Below, in pieces: positions 54,961 to 64,000 of a stretch of 64,000 bases of DNA. The position numbers and the translations under genes are program-made. The stretch comes from Massospora cicadina. Taxonomy: Eukaryota; Entomophthoromycota; Entomophthoromycetes; Entomophthorales; Entomophthoraceae. The notes beneath the pieces are model-generated. The model did not search any database and was not told the DNA's origin. It saw only the letters and a program-made list of their open reading frames with translations. How positions within the stretch are numbered: the first letter of the stretch is position 1; the number at the start of each line of letters is the position of its first letter. The DNA lies in the NCBI GenBank assembly GCA_022478985.1, contig JAKSZP010000103.1, positions 124,001 to 188,000 of the forward strand, read 5' to 3'.

Positions 54961-55904
54961 TGCCTAATACTTTTTTGATCATGCAGATCAAGACAGCTCA
55001 ACCCAACTGAATGAAGAGCACAAAAATTAGGGTATTATCATTAAATAATGAATCAGAATTAACAAACTAATTTGCAATCATCCTTGATTACTTATGATAC
55101 TAATTTTGTTAATATGTGAGGAATATCACCTGGTTTAAAATCCAACACCAACCATCAAGATTTGGAATCTATAAGAATTAATGGCATATCTTTATCTAAT
55201 ATCTAGATAGTAGATTAAATTAATATAGTTACTATTCCCTGCAGCCTCTGCTTTTATAAGTAGAGGCCTAACGTATTAATTAACTATTTGGCGGATCCCT
55301 AATACCCCTCTGGCATATCTCTTGTTCCCTTTCACACTTGTTGGCCATCAACGCTGTGGTTTCAAATATAATATTACCTTTTAATTATTTGACATAATTA
55401 TTTTATGCTACCCTGGTGCTAGCGTAAAGCAAGCAGTAATAGGATATATATTTATTAAGGCCATTTGGCAATAATTGGACTATGTATGGCAGAATGCCTC
55501 TTTTAAAGGAAAATATTCTGAGCTTTAATTCTCTTTTTTGCTAAAGTTGGGTATCATCACTTTAGTTACCCATTTTGGAGTGCTGCTTGGTAAATACTAA
55601 ATGAACCAATGAGAAAAATCGTAGAACGAATTTTTCTGAAGAAGAATGCAAATGGCAAGGGGACCTTTTATCCTTGGAAAAAGTTGAGAGTCACCTAGAC
55701 AATTATTTGGAGCAAGCCCAAAAACCTCTGTAATACTAGATACTACAGTGAACTCCTAGCTTTATATAAAGTTTCCCTAATATTGCTAATCACGATTTTG
55801 TGGTATTTTTGGTATAATATACTGTCTTTAGATAGTACCTCATTAGTCCATTTATTATAACCTGTGCCAATAAGTTATGACGCCTCTGCGCCAAATTCAA
55901 CTCT
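54961..55904 (+). repeat. Presumed 5' LTR region of element J
   Basis: AT-rich, no frames. Assigned to the LTR only because the PBS of J follows at 55905. Contains TATATAAAGTTTCCC near 55765 as a possible TATA element. Left boundary unknown. Confidence 0.35.
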
Positions 55905-55922
55905 TGGTGCTCACTACAGGGG
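55905..55922 (+). promoter_or_regulatory. Primer-binding site of element J
   Basis: TGGTGCTCACTACAGGGG, identical to the T site. Only about 100 bp of J follow before G copy 2. Confidence 0.8.
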
Positions 55923-56028
55923 GCATGCACAACTTGTTCTGTATCCCTTTTTAAAATAAAAGCTGATTGCTTAAGCGAGGAGTACCTTCCACCAGATTAG
56001 TGCAACCTTTGGACGTTGATATAGATGG

Positions 56029-57060
56029 TGTTTGGATTTTTGTCCATATTACCAGCCGGCTAGATTACCAGGAATTTTTAGGGGATAATTCCCTAATTCA
56101 AGGTGTAATTGGAAATTGGTTAACCCTTATTTTGGGGTAGCTATGTTTGGAGGATTTTAGGATATTCGCCTTGCTAGATCCATTGGGGATCAATATGGAC
56201 AAATGTTTAGAATCTTGTTGGACAGAGTTGCTGACGAAATAGGGGAATCTGATAGTGATTAGTTATCAGGTGTACCGATTGGGATTAATCAAATTCATCA
56301 CTGACTGATTGGGAATGTAAGTAGTAAGTTGCAAGGTGAGTGAAGCCGCCTGCAACTAGCAAATCGATCAGTTGGTTTATGACCTGCCTTAATGGGTAAC
56401 AAGTCCCATTACCCAAGCAGATCGCTTGCCAAATATGGTTGCTTCACTTTGATCGAGAGAAAAATGTTAGGGACACATATTCTGACTCTTTCCATTTTAG
56501 GTCTCAAGGATGTCCAATGACAGAATCCTATCCAGGATGGGGAAGACCATTGCTGCTGAGACAAGGATGGGTGATACAATGGCAATGGCTGCCGTTTCAT
56601 TTTAGAGTTGTCAAGTGAGGGTTGGGCGCCAAATCCCCCACTATAAATTCCCCTATAATTCACCAAATAAGAAATAGACTTTATCCAGAATATAGTTTTA
56701 AAATAGTACAGAGTATACAGTAGATATACCAGCTTAGTAACTTTATCAGCATCCACTTGTTCTATTCTTTCTCACGGATATTATTGCTGTGTAATAATTG
56801 GGAGGCACTTTAAGGAAAAGGGTAAGGATCTGAGTGGAGATCCAGAGAAGAAGTGGAAACAAATTGGGGATTGCTGCGAACTGTGTGTCAAACCAGAGAA
56901 AATGTTAACAGGAATCTAAGAGAAGATTGGGCTAGATGGTATGAGGGAAAAATTTTTATTTTGAGACAACAAGTATTTTGAGCGGAAATACTAGCTGAGT
57001 GTTGGGCCAAGATCTAGGACTTCCAATCAATTATGGATAATAGTCATCATACTATTATCA
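56029..57060 (+). repeat. G-family LTR-like repeat, copy 2, inside J
   Basis: 1,032 bp, inverted relative to 1513-2497, TGTTTGG...ATTATCA ends. It interrupts J just after its PBS and leader. The conserved internal hairpins (ACCAACTGATC arms and CCTGCAACT/AGTTGCA arms) lie at 56280-56455. Confidence 0.65.
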
Positions 57061-57657
57061 ACTGATTATATCAACGACTACACAATGCGGACAAATTGCA
57101 CAAAAACTGAACCTGTGCAAGTAATAAGTTTATAGGGTTATTGGCCAATAATAATCAATCCCATAAATTTTTACAGTTGGCTATCAGGTCAGCCATACCC
57201 TTCATATGAGATGGGTCAACTATGAGCGGAATTGAAGGCCATATTAATTTATTTTCCTATATCATGTTATGATATGTTTGTCAGATCATAGATTTGGGTC
57301 TGCAATTAAAGTCCCTTAAGAGAAAATTTTGCTCAAAAAGCGAACTTCTGGTCCACTAAACAAACAATTGCTGATTATTGAAATGACGCTGTAGGTGGAA
57401 CGCTTACAAATCTGATTTAATAGATCAAATTAAACTGGAGACTCAACAAAACCATTGCAGTGCCGTTCTGTTCAAACTGCCCAGGGCCTTAATAATTCAC
57501 CATAGTTCAATAAAGATGCAAACATGCGTAAATTATTTGTATTTCTTTGAGATTAGCATGGTTGGAGCTTCTGATACTGTTAAATTGGCTACAATAATGA
57601 ATTTGCTTTATTATGAGTTTCAAGAGTTAACCATGCAAAAATAAAGAAGGCTGGCGT
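57061..57657 (+). pseudogene. Leader or gag remains of element J
   Basis: Plus strand, between G copy 2 and element E. One frame gives NKFIGLLANNNQSHKFLQLA, KSLKRKFCSKSELLV and ASDTVKLATIMNLLYYEFQE with stops between. Likely the start of J gag, cut off by insertion of E. No motif. Confidence 0.3.
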
Positions 57658-57932
57658 TGTGATGAATGGGGTCTCTCCACATTGACACAAAGCAGTTGGG
57701 CAAGAGGGCTCATGTGAGGGCCCATAGGCAAAAGAGGGCCGCTGTGGTGAGGTCCCTCGTTCATTGGCTTGTTAAGCAATTTAGATATCCTTGGAACACT
57801 GTAAGGATGATGCTCACACTGAGGAGGGCAGTTTGGCCTCCAGTGAGAGCATACAGAGAGGCGGTAGTTCTGTCAAATCTGAGGAATGGTCCATGTTAAT
57901 TTACTCAAAATCCACGACTTTCCTTTAATTCT

Positions 57933-58216
57933 TTTTTAAATTTTTATTTGAGGTGGCCCACCTGGGGATGATACCGCACTGATTAGGGAAGTGAAGAAAA
58001 TAGGAAAGGAAGATAAAACCTGGAAAACCTCCATGCGCGGCGTATGATAGGCCAGGAACTCCATGGACCGCCTTTGCTATTCGCTATCTCAGTTCGGGGC
58101 ATTGGTGCGCAAAACCAACACAGTCAAAATCGTCCCCTACCCAAAGTCCATTATCGGGATCAAACTTGGGAGGCAGTGGTAGAGGGTCTATACTCTACCA
58201 CTGGGGTATCCTCCCA
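57933..58216 (-). mobile_element. SINE-like retroposon in the 3' LTR of E
   Basis: 284 bp absent from the 5' LTR, flanked by a 16-bp duplication ACTTTCCTTTAATTCT (57917-57932 and 58217-58232). Read on the minus strand, the head has a tRNA D-arm-like box A, TACCCCAGTGG (58198-58208), and 42 nt further a box B-like AGTTTGATCCC (58156-58166). A 190-nt body and an A-rich tail (AAATAAAAATTTAAAAA) follow. Long target duplication, internal pol III boxes and A-rich tail are what a LINE-mobilised SINE shows. The head also forms a long hairpin (58167-58216). Confidence 0.75.
58167..58216. repeat. Hairpin at the head of the SINE
   Basis: TGGGAGG pairs with CCTCCCA and CAGTGGTAGAG with CTCTACCACTG, all perfect, with an 8-nt loop and a 6-nt bulge. 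The box A-like GTGGTAGAG is thus present on both strands. Confidence 0.8.
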
Positions 58217-58574
58217 ACTTTCCTTTAATTCTCAAATAAATGATTTCGAAATTTCAAAATTTTATTTTCAATTTTTATGGTTTTTATTGTATAAATTAGA
58301 AGATGAAGTTGTCTTAAACACCTTCGCTTGGTTTGATTTTATATTAGGGAATGGGAGATATGGGGAAATTGGACCCAACAGAGTCCGCAGGCAGTGGACT
58401 ATCTGCAGGCTATATTGAGAATCTTGGCCTCCAATATTCTCATCTAGGCCTGTTCTAGATCATCCGTTGAGTACCCATGGCATTACAGAAACTTTTTTGA
58501 ATATATTTTCATTTGTTGAGGATGAATCATAGCTCATCTCAACCTTATCACTAAAATTCCCATTTTTGGGATAA

Positions 58575-58890
58575 TTCAGCCCAGCAGCCCCTGATTCGCT
58601 GGGCTGCCCTTTGCCATGGCTTTCAATAATTTTGACGAGCAGTGGATTCAGCTTGGCTTCTCCTGATTTGTTGAGCTGCCCAATGCCATTGTTTCCTTTT
58701 CTGGTGTCATTCAGCTTGGCAGCTCCTGATTCGTCAAGCTGCTAGATGCTATAATTTCCTCTTTTGGTGTTATTTGGAATGGCAGCTCCTGATTCACTGA
58801 GCTGCCCAATGCCATGATTTATGTTGCTTCCATTTTTGGCATAACTTGGCTTGGAAGCCCCTAATTCGCTAGGTTGCTCTTTGCCATCAC
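58575..58890. repeat. Five tandem units in the LTR of E
   Basis: Units of about 61-73 bp starting near 58582, 58655, 58719, 58780 and 58852, each with CCTGATTCG(C)TGAGCTGCC or a close variant followed by (A)TGCCAT. In the fourth unit CAGCTC and GAGCTG form the arms of an inverted repeat. Confidence 0.8.
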
Positions 58891-59148
58891 CAATTGCTAC
58901 ATATGGGACCTCAGAATTTGGGTTAGTGGCCTCTGATTGGCCCAGTCAACATTTACGTCGACTTTTGCAACCTTTGCCTCGAGGTTTTGTCAGTTTTGTG
59001 GCATCTGATTTGTCAGAATGCCATTTCCAAGGGTCATTGCCCTCAAGCCCTATGCTTTTATATATATCGAGTGTGACACTATTAGCCACGATCCCCGCCT
59101 TAGGGGAGGGCTATGTGGCGGTCAGGCAATGCCTTGACTGTCACATCA

Positions 59149-59161
59149 CCCACCTCAGAGG
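59149..59161 (-). promoter_or_regulatory. Polypurine tract of E
   Basis: Minus strand CCTCTGAGGTGGG directly before the TGATG LTR start. Confidence 0.65.
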
Positions 59162-59177
59162 AGAGCCCCCTGCGCCC

Positions 59178-60430
59178 CTAGTTTTCCTCCACCTTCCAGG
59201 GACAGTTGGTGCAGTTAGTGGCTGTTTGCCAGGAGGATTCTTCTATTGGGTAGCTGACCCATTTCACCAAGTACCATTGCTTTTTGTGAGTGATCTTGGT
59301 GTCTAGAATCTTTTTTACCTAATATTCTGCCTCCCCTGGGTTGTCCGACTGGACCAGCTCCAGCTTTGTTGGTATGGGTCCTTTGTACTTCCTAAGCTGC
59401 AAAGCATGTAAAACTGGGTGTGCATGCAATCCTTCTGGGAATTCCAATTTGTACGCCACCTCATTCACATGTCGGATGACCTTGTAGGGTCCCAGGTTGA
59501 CCAATCCAAACTTCCTACACTTTCCTGGGGGTGTGTAGTGTTTTGCATTTAAAAATACATAGTCACCATCTTTGAGGGGTGGAGCCTCTGAGCTATGTGC
59601 ATCTGCCTTCCTCTTCTGAGCCTCCGTCGCCTTCTCCAGGTTGGCTCTCAAAATCTCGAAATTTTCCTTTATTCCAGCCACTACTTGTCCGCCTCAGGGT
59701 TTGTTCCCCCTGCATGTCCCTCCATCATCCAAGGGTGATACCCATGGTTTGCAAAAAAAGGGTGACATCCTGGTCGATGAATGTGACAGGTTGTTGTATG
59801 CAAACTGTGAAATCCTCAGCCACTTAATCTAATGATCATGTCACGTGGTGAGGTAGCACCATAGGTACTTTTCCAGGGTCTGGTTGACCCTCTCCGTCTG
59901 GCCATCTGACTGGGGGTGGTAGGCGGAGGAACGGCAAGGTTTAATTTTTAAATTTTCCATGAGGTGATCCCAAAACCTGGAGATGAACTGCAGGCCCCTG
60001 TCCGAGATGATCTCATCCAGGAGTCCATGTCGAGCAAAGACCTCCCTCATGAAGATTTCAGCCATGTCCTTCACCGTGACCTTAGAGGTGCAGGGGAAGA
60101 ACTAAGCATACTTCATTAGTTGGTCCACCACCACTATGACTGCATCATAGCCCTCCAATTTAGGGAGCTCAGTGATAAAATCCATTCTCAGGGAGGTCCA
60201 CAGCATTTGGGTGATCTGCAGTAGCTTGAGCTTCCCTGCGGGTTTGTTTTGGGATAACTTTGATTGGGAGCAGGTAATGTTGCGTGCGGTATACCCTCTC
60301 ACCATTCCTGCTAGGCCCGGCCAGGAGTAGTTTCAGCATATTAGCTCAATCGTTTTTCCCACCCCTGGGTGTCCCGCCAGGGGGTGGTCATGGCATAGCT
60401 CCATTACCTCAGTTTGAAGCTTGAGCGTTG
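59178..60430 (-). pseudogene. Integrase with GPY module and chromodomain of E
   Basis: Zinc region HPLAGHPGVGKTIELI near 60360-60400, with one of the paired Cys lost (NITCSQSK at 60270-60285). The core 59841-60305 has LRMDFITELPKLEGYDAVIV (first Asp), [17 protein letters not shown] (second Asp) and [16 protein letters not shown] (Glu). C-terminal module 59319-59681: NLGPYKVIRHVNEVAYKLEF. After one TAG at 59319-59321, in the same frame, comes the chromodomain VKKILDTKITHKKQWYLVKW, VSYPIEESSW, ending at a TAG at 59178. The domains share one frame apart from a local break near 59690; core stops are at about 60102, 59841 and 59832. Confidence 0.9.
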
Positions 60431-60759
60431 GGACCCATAGGCGGTTGTGGTGCAGGATGAGGCCTCCCTCCTTCCTGAAATTCTTGTAGCCTTCGCTGGG
60501 GTCCCCTCCCTCTAGCTCTCTCCTGACCGTTTCTCCGAATTTGGTGCGTCGTTGGGCTGTCCAAATTCTCTCTTTTAGGTCAGCGCATTCCTCCTATATC
60601 GATGCAAACAGCTGGAAAGGGAGCATCATGGCCATGTTGAACTCTTCCAGATCCTCCTTTGCAAAAGTCATTTTCAGGTCCCAGCTGAGTAGGTCTTGGA
60701 GTAGTTTGCTCTACCTGGGCTTATATTCTATCTTGAAATCATATTGAGATATCTCCAGG

Positions 60760-61090
60760 TGCCAGCAGGCTTGTCATTGGATCATCCTACGGGGGTTCTT
60801 GTGGAATTCCAAGGCCCTGTGGTCAGTTCAGATTGTGAACGGATGGCGCACATACAGCAGATGATGCTACCACTCATCTAGTGCCGCAACAATCGCCAGG
60901 AGTTCCTTGTCATAGACAGGGTAGTTGGTTTCCGCCGGTAGCATCTTCCCGCTGAAAGTAGCATACTGGGTGGTCCAAACCATCCTCCCCTGTCTGCAGT
61001 AGGACCGCCCCAATGGCAAAATTTGACGCATCTGTCTCTACAGTGAATGGGCAATTGGCGTCTGGGTGCACTAGGACTGGCGCTGTGAGG
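60760..61090 (-). pseudogene. RNase H of E
   Basis: Read across frame breaks: CPFTVETDASNFAIGAVLLQ near 61000-61050 (catalytic Asp), YVRHPFTI and TDHRALEF near 60800-60860 (last Asp block). Linker to integrase follows. Confidence 0.75.
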
Positions 61091-61129
61091 AGGGCCTCCT
61101 TGATGGCCTGGAACGCCCTCTCTTCTTCC

Positions 61130-61930
61130 TCCCCATTTGAAAGGGACTTTCCTGGTCAACTGGGTAAGCGGGGTGGCTGTTTCTCAGAGGTCCTTGGTGA
61201 ATCTCCTCAGGAAATTCACCACACCAAAGAAACTGCGCACACCTGTCTTGTCTGTTGGCGCTGTCCATTCCTTCACTGCCGTCAGCTTGTTTGGGAAGAT
61301 GGCTGTCCCCTTTTCAAATACAAAGTTTCCTAGCAAAGACACTGAGCCCTTGTAGAACTCTCATTTGGAGGGCTTTAGACGCATGTTGGCCTTGTCCAGT
61401 GCACTGAGGACCCTCTTGACGTCCTCTGTGTGCATCTCGCGAGATTTGGATAACACCAAGATGTCATCCATGTACGCGATGCAGCATCTCCCAATCAAGT
61501 CGCCCAGGGTATGGTCAAGGGTCCTTTGGAAAATGGCTGGGGCGTTCTTGAGTCCAAACGGCATAACCCTGTATTCATATACCCCTAGGCGGCACTTGAA
61601 TGCCGTGTACTGTTGGTGCTCTGGTACAACTGGCACTTAGTTGAAAGCATCAACCAGGTCTAACTTAGAGAACACCTGATTCCCAGCGATCATCTGTGAG
61701 ATGCTCGCCATTAGCGGGATGGGGTAGGGGTTCATTTCCATTTTGGCATTTATGCGGCGGTAGTCCACACAGGGGTGGAGCTCGCCATTGGCCTTAGGGA
61801 CCAGGAGGATGGGAGATACCACAGGAGATACTGAGGGCACTATCATCCCTCGCTCCAACATATCCTTCACGTACTGGTCTAGGGCTTCCTTTGCTCTGGG
61901 GTTCAGGGGGTACACTGGGCTTCCTTTTGG
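61130..61930 (-). pseudogene. Reverse transcriptase of E
   Basis: 61637-61915 holds the fingers (YPLNPRAKEALDQYVKDML, PILLVPKANGELHPCVDYRR, VFSKLDLVDAF) and ends in TAA. In the same frame 61361-61636 continues with YTAFKCRLGVYEYRVMPFGL, KNAPAIFQRTLDHTL and CIAYMDDILVLSKSREMHTE. One stop (CAA to TAA by a single C to T) is the only lesion across 555 bp. The thumb follows to about 61130 with one more stop and a frameshift. Confidence 0.92.
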
Positions 61931-62191
61931 GAGCTCAGCATCCCCTTTAAACTTGAACGAGAATGCAAAAGGGGCCCTGTGGATCGCAGGGGAGGCGACA
62001 CTCTTCTGGAACAGGTGCTAATAGTCTCTGAATTCCTCCGGCATCTGTTCCTTCTCCGCCCCTAAGTGCACAGAGTTCACACCAGGCCTGCTTCTGCCAG
62101 AGGTAAAGAATTCTAATGACAGGGGCTCTCGTTCCTTGGGGTGAAGCATCACCTGGCCCTCCTCCAAATCAAAGTGTGGGGAGTACTTATG

Positions 62192-62431
62192 CTACCATTT
62201 CATGCCCAGAACGATGGGGTGGGGCAGGTTCTGGTTGGCGCAAAATTCTTCCCAGAAATAGTGGATTCCCTGTTGGAGCTTGATCTTGAGCTCAACCTCC
62301 CAGCATTCTGACAACTTGGAGGTGTCCGCAAGGGTCACGGTACCCTTTTCTTGCATTTTTACTCTTAATTCCTTGGCTAGCTCTTGGTCCATGTAGTTTT
62401 CTTCAGCCCCAATATCCACTAAAGCCCACAT
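62192..62431 (-). pseudogene. Aspartic protease of E
   Basis: MWALVDIGAEENYMDQELAK at the start (D-I-G-A in place of D-S/T-G-A), VTLADTSKLSECW in the middle, and HPIVLGMKW at the end (usual I-I-L-G-M-D-W-L). The gene is linked to gag by a frame change near 62440. Whether Ile in the DxGA triplet is tolerated is not clear. Confidence 0.75.
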
Positions 62432-62468
62432 TTTTCTGACTTGGCCCCTTTCTCTTTCTTCTTTCGCT

Positions 62469-63207
62469 TCAAAGTAAACGGAATAAACAGGTAGGAGGAA
62501 CCATTTCCTTTATTGAGCAATGAGATGCGGGCAGGGGTTGGGCGAAGGTTGTAAGTGGGGCCGTCCAAGCCGCTGGGAGCAGTGGGTGCAGGAGCTGCAA
62601 GGCGTGGGGCATTCTCCCCGGGGCCCCCTGCTCCTGTTGCCCCATATGGCTTAATATGGTCTCTGACTCCACGCGTCATCCACAGAATCTATTATGATTC
62701 CCAGGCACAGGGGCCCTGGCTTGGGCCAAGGCTAGCTGGTTTTCTACCTGGAAAGCAACAGTGACCTCTTCTTCCAAGGTTGCCCCCAGGCGGGTGGCGG
62801 CCATAGCTGTGAGGATGTCTGGGCAAAGGTTCTGTCTGAAAATCCATGCGAGCTGGGAAGGAGACACTTTGGTGGTTTTGGCTAGGGGTCAGAACAATTG
62901 AGCGTACTCCTTGACGGCCATTTTCCCTTGGCTGAGGGCCAAGAGCGCAGACCAGGCGGCATCCTGAGAGTCGTTTGGGGTGGCGGCTCTTTCCACAAGG
63001 TGGAGGCAGTCCTCCAGAGAAGCAGGAAGGGCTGGATGAGTCTCCAATAGGTCGGTAAGCCATATTGACAGGTTCTTTGGTAGGTCCGCTAAAACCTGGG
63101 CAATCTGGAGGGACGCGGCTGTTGTACCCCCAGAGGCTGCTGTAAGGTGGGCCTGTAATAACGCGGGAGAAGGTACCGTGCATAACACTCAACTCCTCTG
63201 GGGTCAA
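62469..63207 (-). pseudogene. gag: Gag of element E
   Basis: One frame from 63188 to 62469 with two stops. The capsid core has DLPKNLSIWLTDLLETHPAL, DAAWSALLALSQGKMAVKEY and, after a TGA at 62889-62891, VSPSQLAWIFRQNLCPDILT, matching the Ty3 gag pattern. The C-terminal part is Pro/Ala-rich and has no CCHC knuckle. The first stop can be CGA to TGA. Confidence 0.75.
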
Positions 63208-63264
63208 TGCTTGTCTTAACTCAGACGTGGCATCAACGTGTTGGACATAAGTGATTGAACTCCC

Positions 63265-63666
63265 TCAGGATGGGAGGAGATGAGCGGCTTCCCTCAGCAG
63301 GAACAGGATGGAGAAGATGACCATCAGGAGAGTGGTAGTGTGCTCATACCAGGCAGGTAGGGCTCTCTCATGTGGTCTCCTCATCCCATCCCATAAAAGG
63401 GAGATGAGGTTTAATGAACTTCGTATAATGTGACGAATGGGGTCTCTCCACATTGCCACAAAGCAGTTGGGCAAGAGGGCCCATGTGAGGGCCCATAGGC
63501 AAGAGAGGGCCGCTGTGGTGAGGTCCCTCATTCGTTGGCTTGTTGAGCAATTTAGATATCCTTGGAACACTGTAAGGATGATGCTCACACTGAGGAGGGC
63601 AGTTTGGTCTCCAGTGAGAGCATACAGAGAGGTGACAGCTCTGTCAAAATCCGAGGAATGGTCCAT
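63265..63666 (-). other. Hydrophobic open frame across the LTR-leader junction of E
   Basis: 133 codons beginning at an ATG at 63666 within the 5' LTR and ending in the leader at 63265. Three hydrophobic runs: TALLSVSIILTVF, TTAALSCLWALTWALLPNCF and TTLLMVIFSILFLL. It precedes gag on the same strand. It may be fortuitous; the opposite strand is open over part of it too. Confidence 0.3.
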
Positions 63667-64000
63667 GTTGATTTATTAAAACCAATGACTTTCCTTTAAA
63701 TCTCAAATAAATGATTTCGAAATTTCAAAATTTTTATTTTCAATTTTTATGGTTTTTATTGTATATATTAGAAGAAGAAGTTTTCTTAAACACCTTCGCT
63801 TGGTTTTATTTTATATTAGGGAATGGGGATATGGGGAAATTGGACCCCGCGGAGTCCATGGGTAGCAGACTATCCGTGGGCCTATTTTGAGAATCTCAGC
63901 CTCCAATATTCTTGTCTAGGCCCATTCTAGACCATCCGTTGAGTACCCGTGGCATTACAGAAACTTTTTTCATATATTTCCGTTTGTTGAGGACAAATCA
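63429..64000 (-). repeat. 5' LTR of element E (partial)
   Basis: 572 bp of the LTR, matching 57658 onward (without the SINE); the rest lies beyond the window. The inner junction (minus strand TTATACGAAGTTC) has no TGG primer site. Confidence 0.85.

Larger units (their letters stand above)
57658..59148 (-). repeat. 3' LTR of element E with nested SINE and tandem array
   Basis: 1,491 bp, of which 300 bp are a later insertion (57933-58232). Its first 225 bp differ from the 5' LTR at 12 sites by my count, 11 of them transitions. The inner end TGATGTGACAGTC follows the PPT. Confidence 0.88.
57658..64000 (-). mobile_element. Element E: youngest chromodomain Ty3/gypsy copy (5' LTR cut by window end)
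   Basis: Minus strand: 5' LTR 63429 to beyond 64000, leader and gag 62469-63428, protease 62192-62431, RT 61130-61930, RNase H 60760-61090, integrase with GPY and chromodomain 59178-60430, PPT 59149-59161, 3' LTR 57658-59148. Same family as D. Clearly less AT-rich than D and with few frameshifts; several stops are explained by single transitions (CAA to TAA, CGA to TGA, TGG to TAG). RT has YMDD, integrase keeps D, D and E. Confidence 0.92.

Noticed and set aside
57666..57899. 77-codon basic ORF (and its twin at 63437-63679) on the plus strand as a conserved gene
   Set aside because: Both lie in the two LTRs of E, antisense to the element. Conservation follows from LTR identity.
58851..59306. 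151-codon plus-strand ORF
   Set aside because: It overlaps the LTR end, PPT and the chromodomain on the opposite strand; an antisense shadow.
1..64000. CRISPR array, rRNA, intact tRNA or bacterial operon
   Set aside because: No regular short repeats with unique spacers, no rRNA-like blocks, no ribosome-binding-site-led gene series; gene content is eukaryotic retroelement only.

Overview
The window is a gene-poor, repeat-saturated piece of a eukaryotic genome. I find no intact host gene, rRNA or tRNA gene. Nearly all recognisable sequence is Ty3/gypsy-type LTR retrotransposon in several ages and families, broken by stops and frameshifts, and inserted into one another. Chromodomain-bearing Ty3 elements, a tRNA-derived short retroposon and decay dominated by C:G to T:A transitions fit a repeat-rich filamentous fungus best, but no host gene confirms this and another eukaryote is possible.

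Element names used below. F, D, I, T, C, B, A and E lie on the minus strand. H, P, K and J lie on the plus strand. L is a solo LTR. G is a hairpin-rich LTR-like repeat.

Layout. 1-2957: two inverted fragments of a zinc-knuckle ORF around G copy 1. 2960-6700: RT relic F, then AT-rich decay. 6719-12508: element D (both LTRs, gag, protease, RT, RNase H, integrase, chromodomain; RT active site and protease Asp lost). 13190-14420: plus-strand integrase and chromodomain relic H. 16435-16700: integrase tail I. 18390-19395: P-family solo LTR and a G-like LTR. 20247-23725: element T, with both LTRs, PBS, PPT, perfect 5-bp target duplication, a gag frame and only the tail of integrase. 26150-39908: element B, whose integrase is split by complete element C (26969-34493) and, 29 bp away, by solo LTR L (34528-35266). 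39380-52099: element A, in head-to-tail array with B through a shared LTR; its RT is split by plus-strand element P (42356-48485). 52568-57657: 5' ends of two plus-strand elements K and J, the latter interrupted by G copy 2. 57658-64000: element E, the least decayed chromodomain element, whose 3' LTR carries a SINE-like insertion; its 5' LTR runs off the window.

Functionally these are copies of one machine: Gag particle with CCHC knuckle, aspartic protease, reverse transcriptase/RNase H, integrase, and in D, E and H a chromodomain that in known chromoviruses steers insertion to heterochromatin. T lacks pol and would need enzymes from a relative; T, P, K and J share the same primer-binding site, so they probably used the same tRNA. 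The most unusual items are T, the plus-strand (antisense) coding relic between the integrase and 3' LTR of C, the shared-LTR array A-B, the SINE with a perfect hairpin head, and several LTRs built from arrays of inverted repeats.
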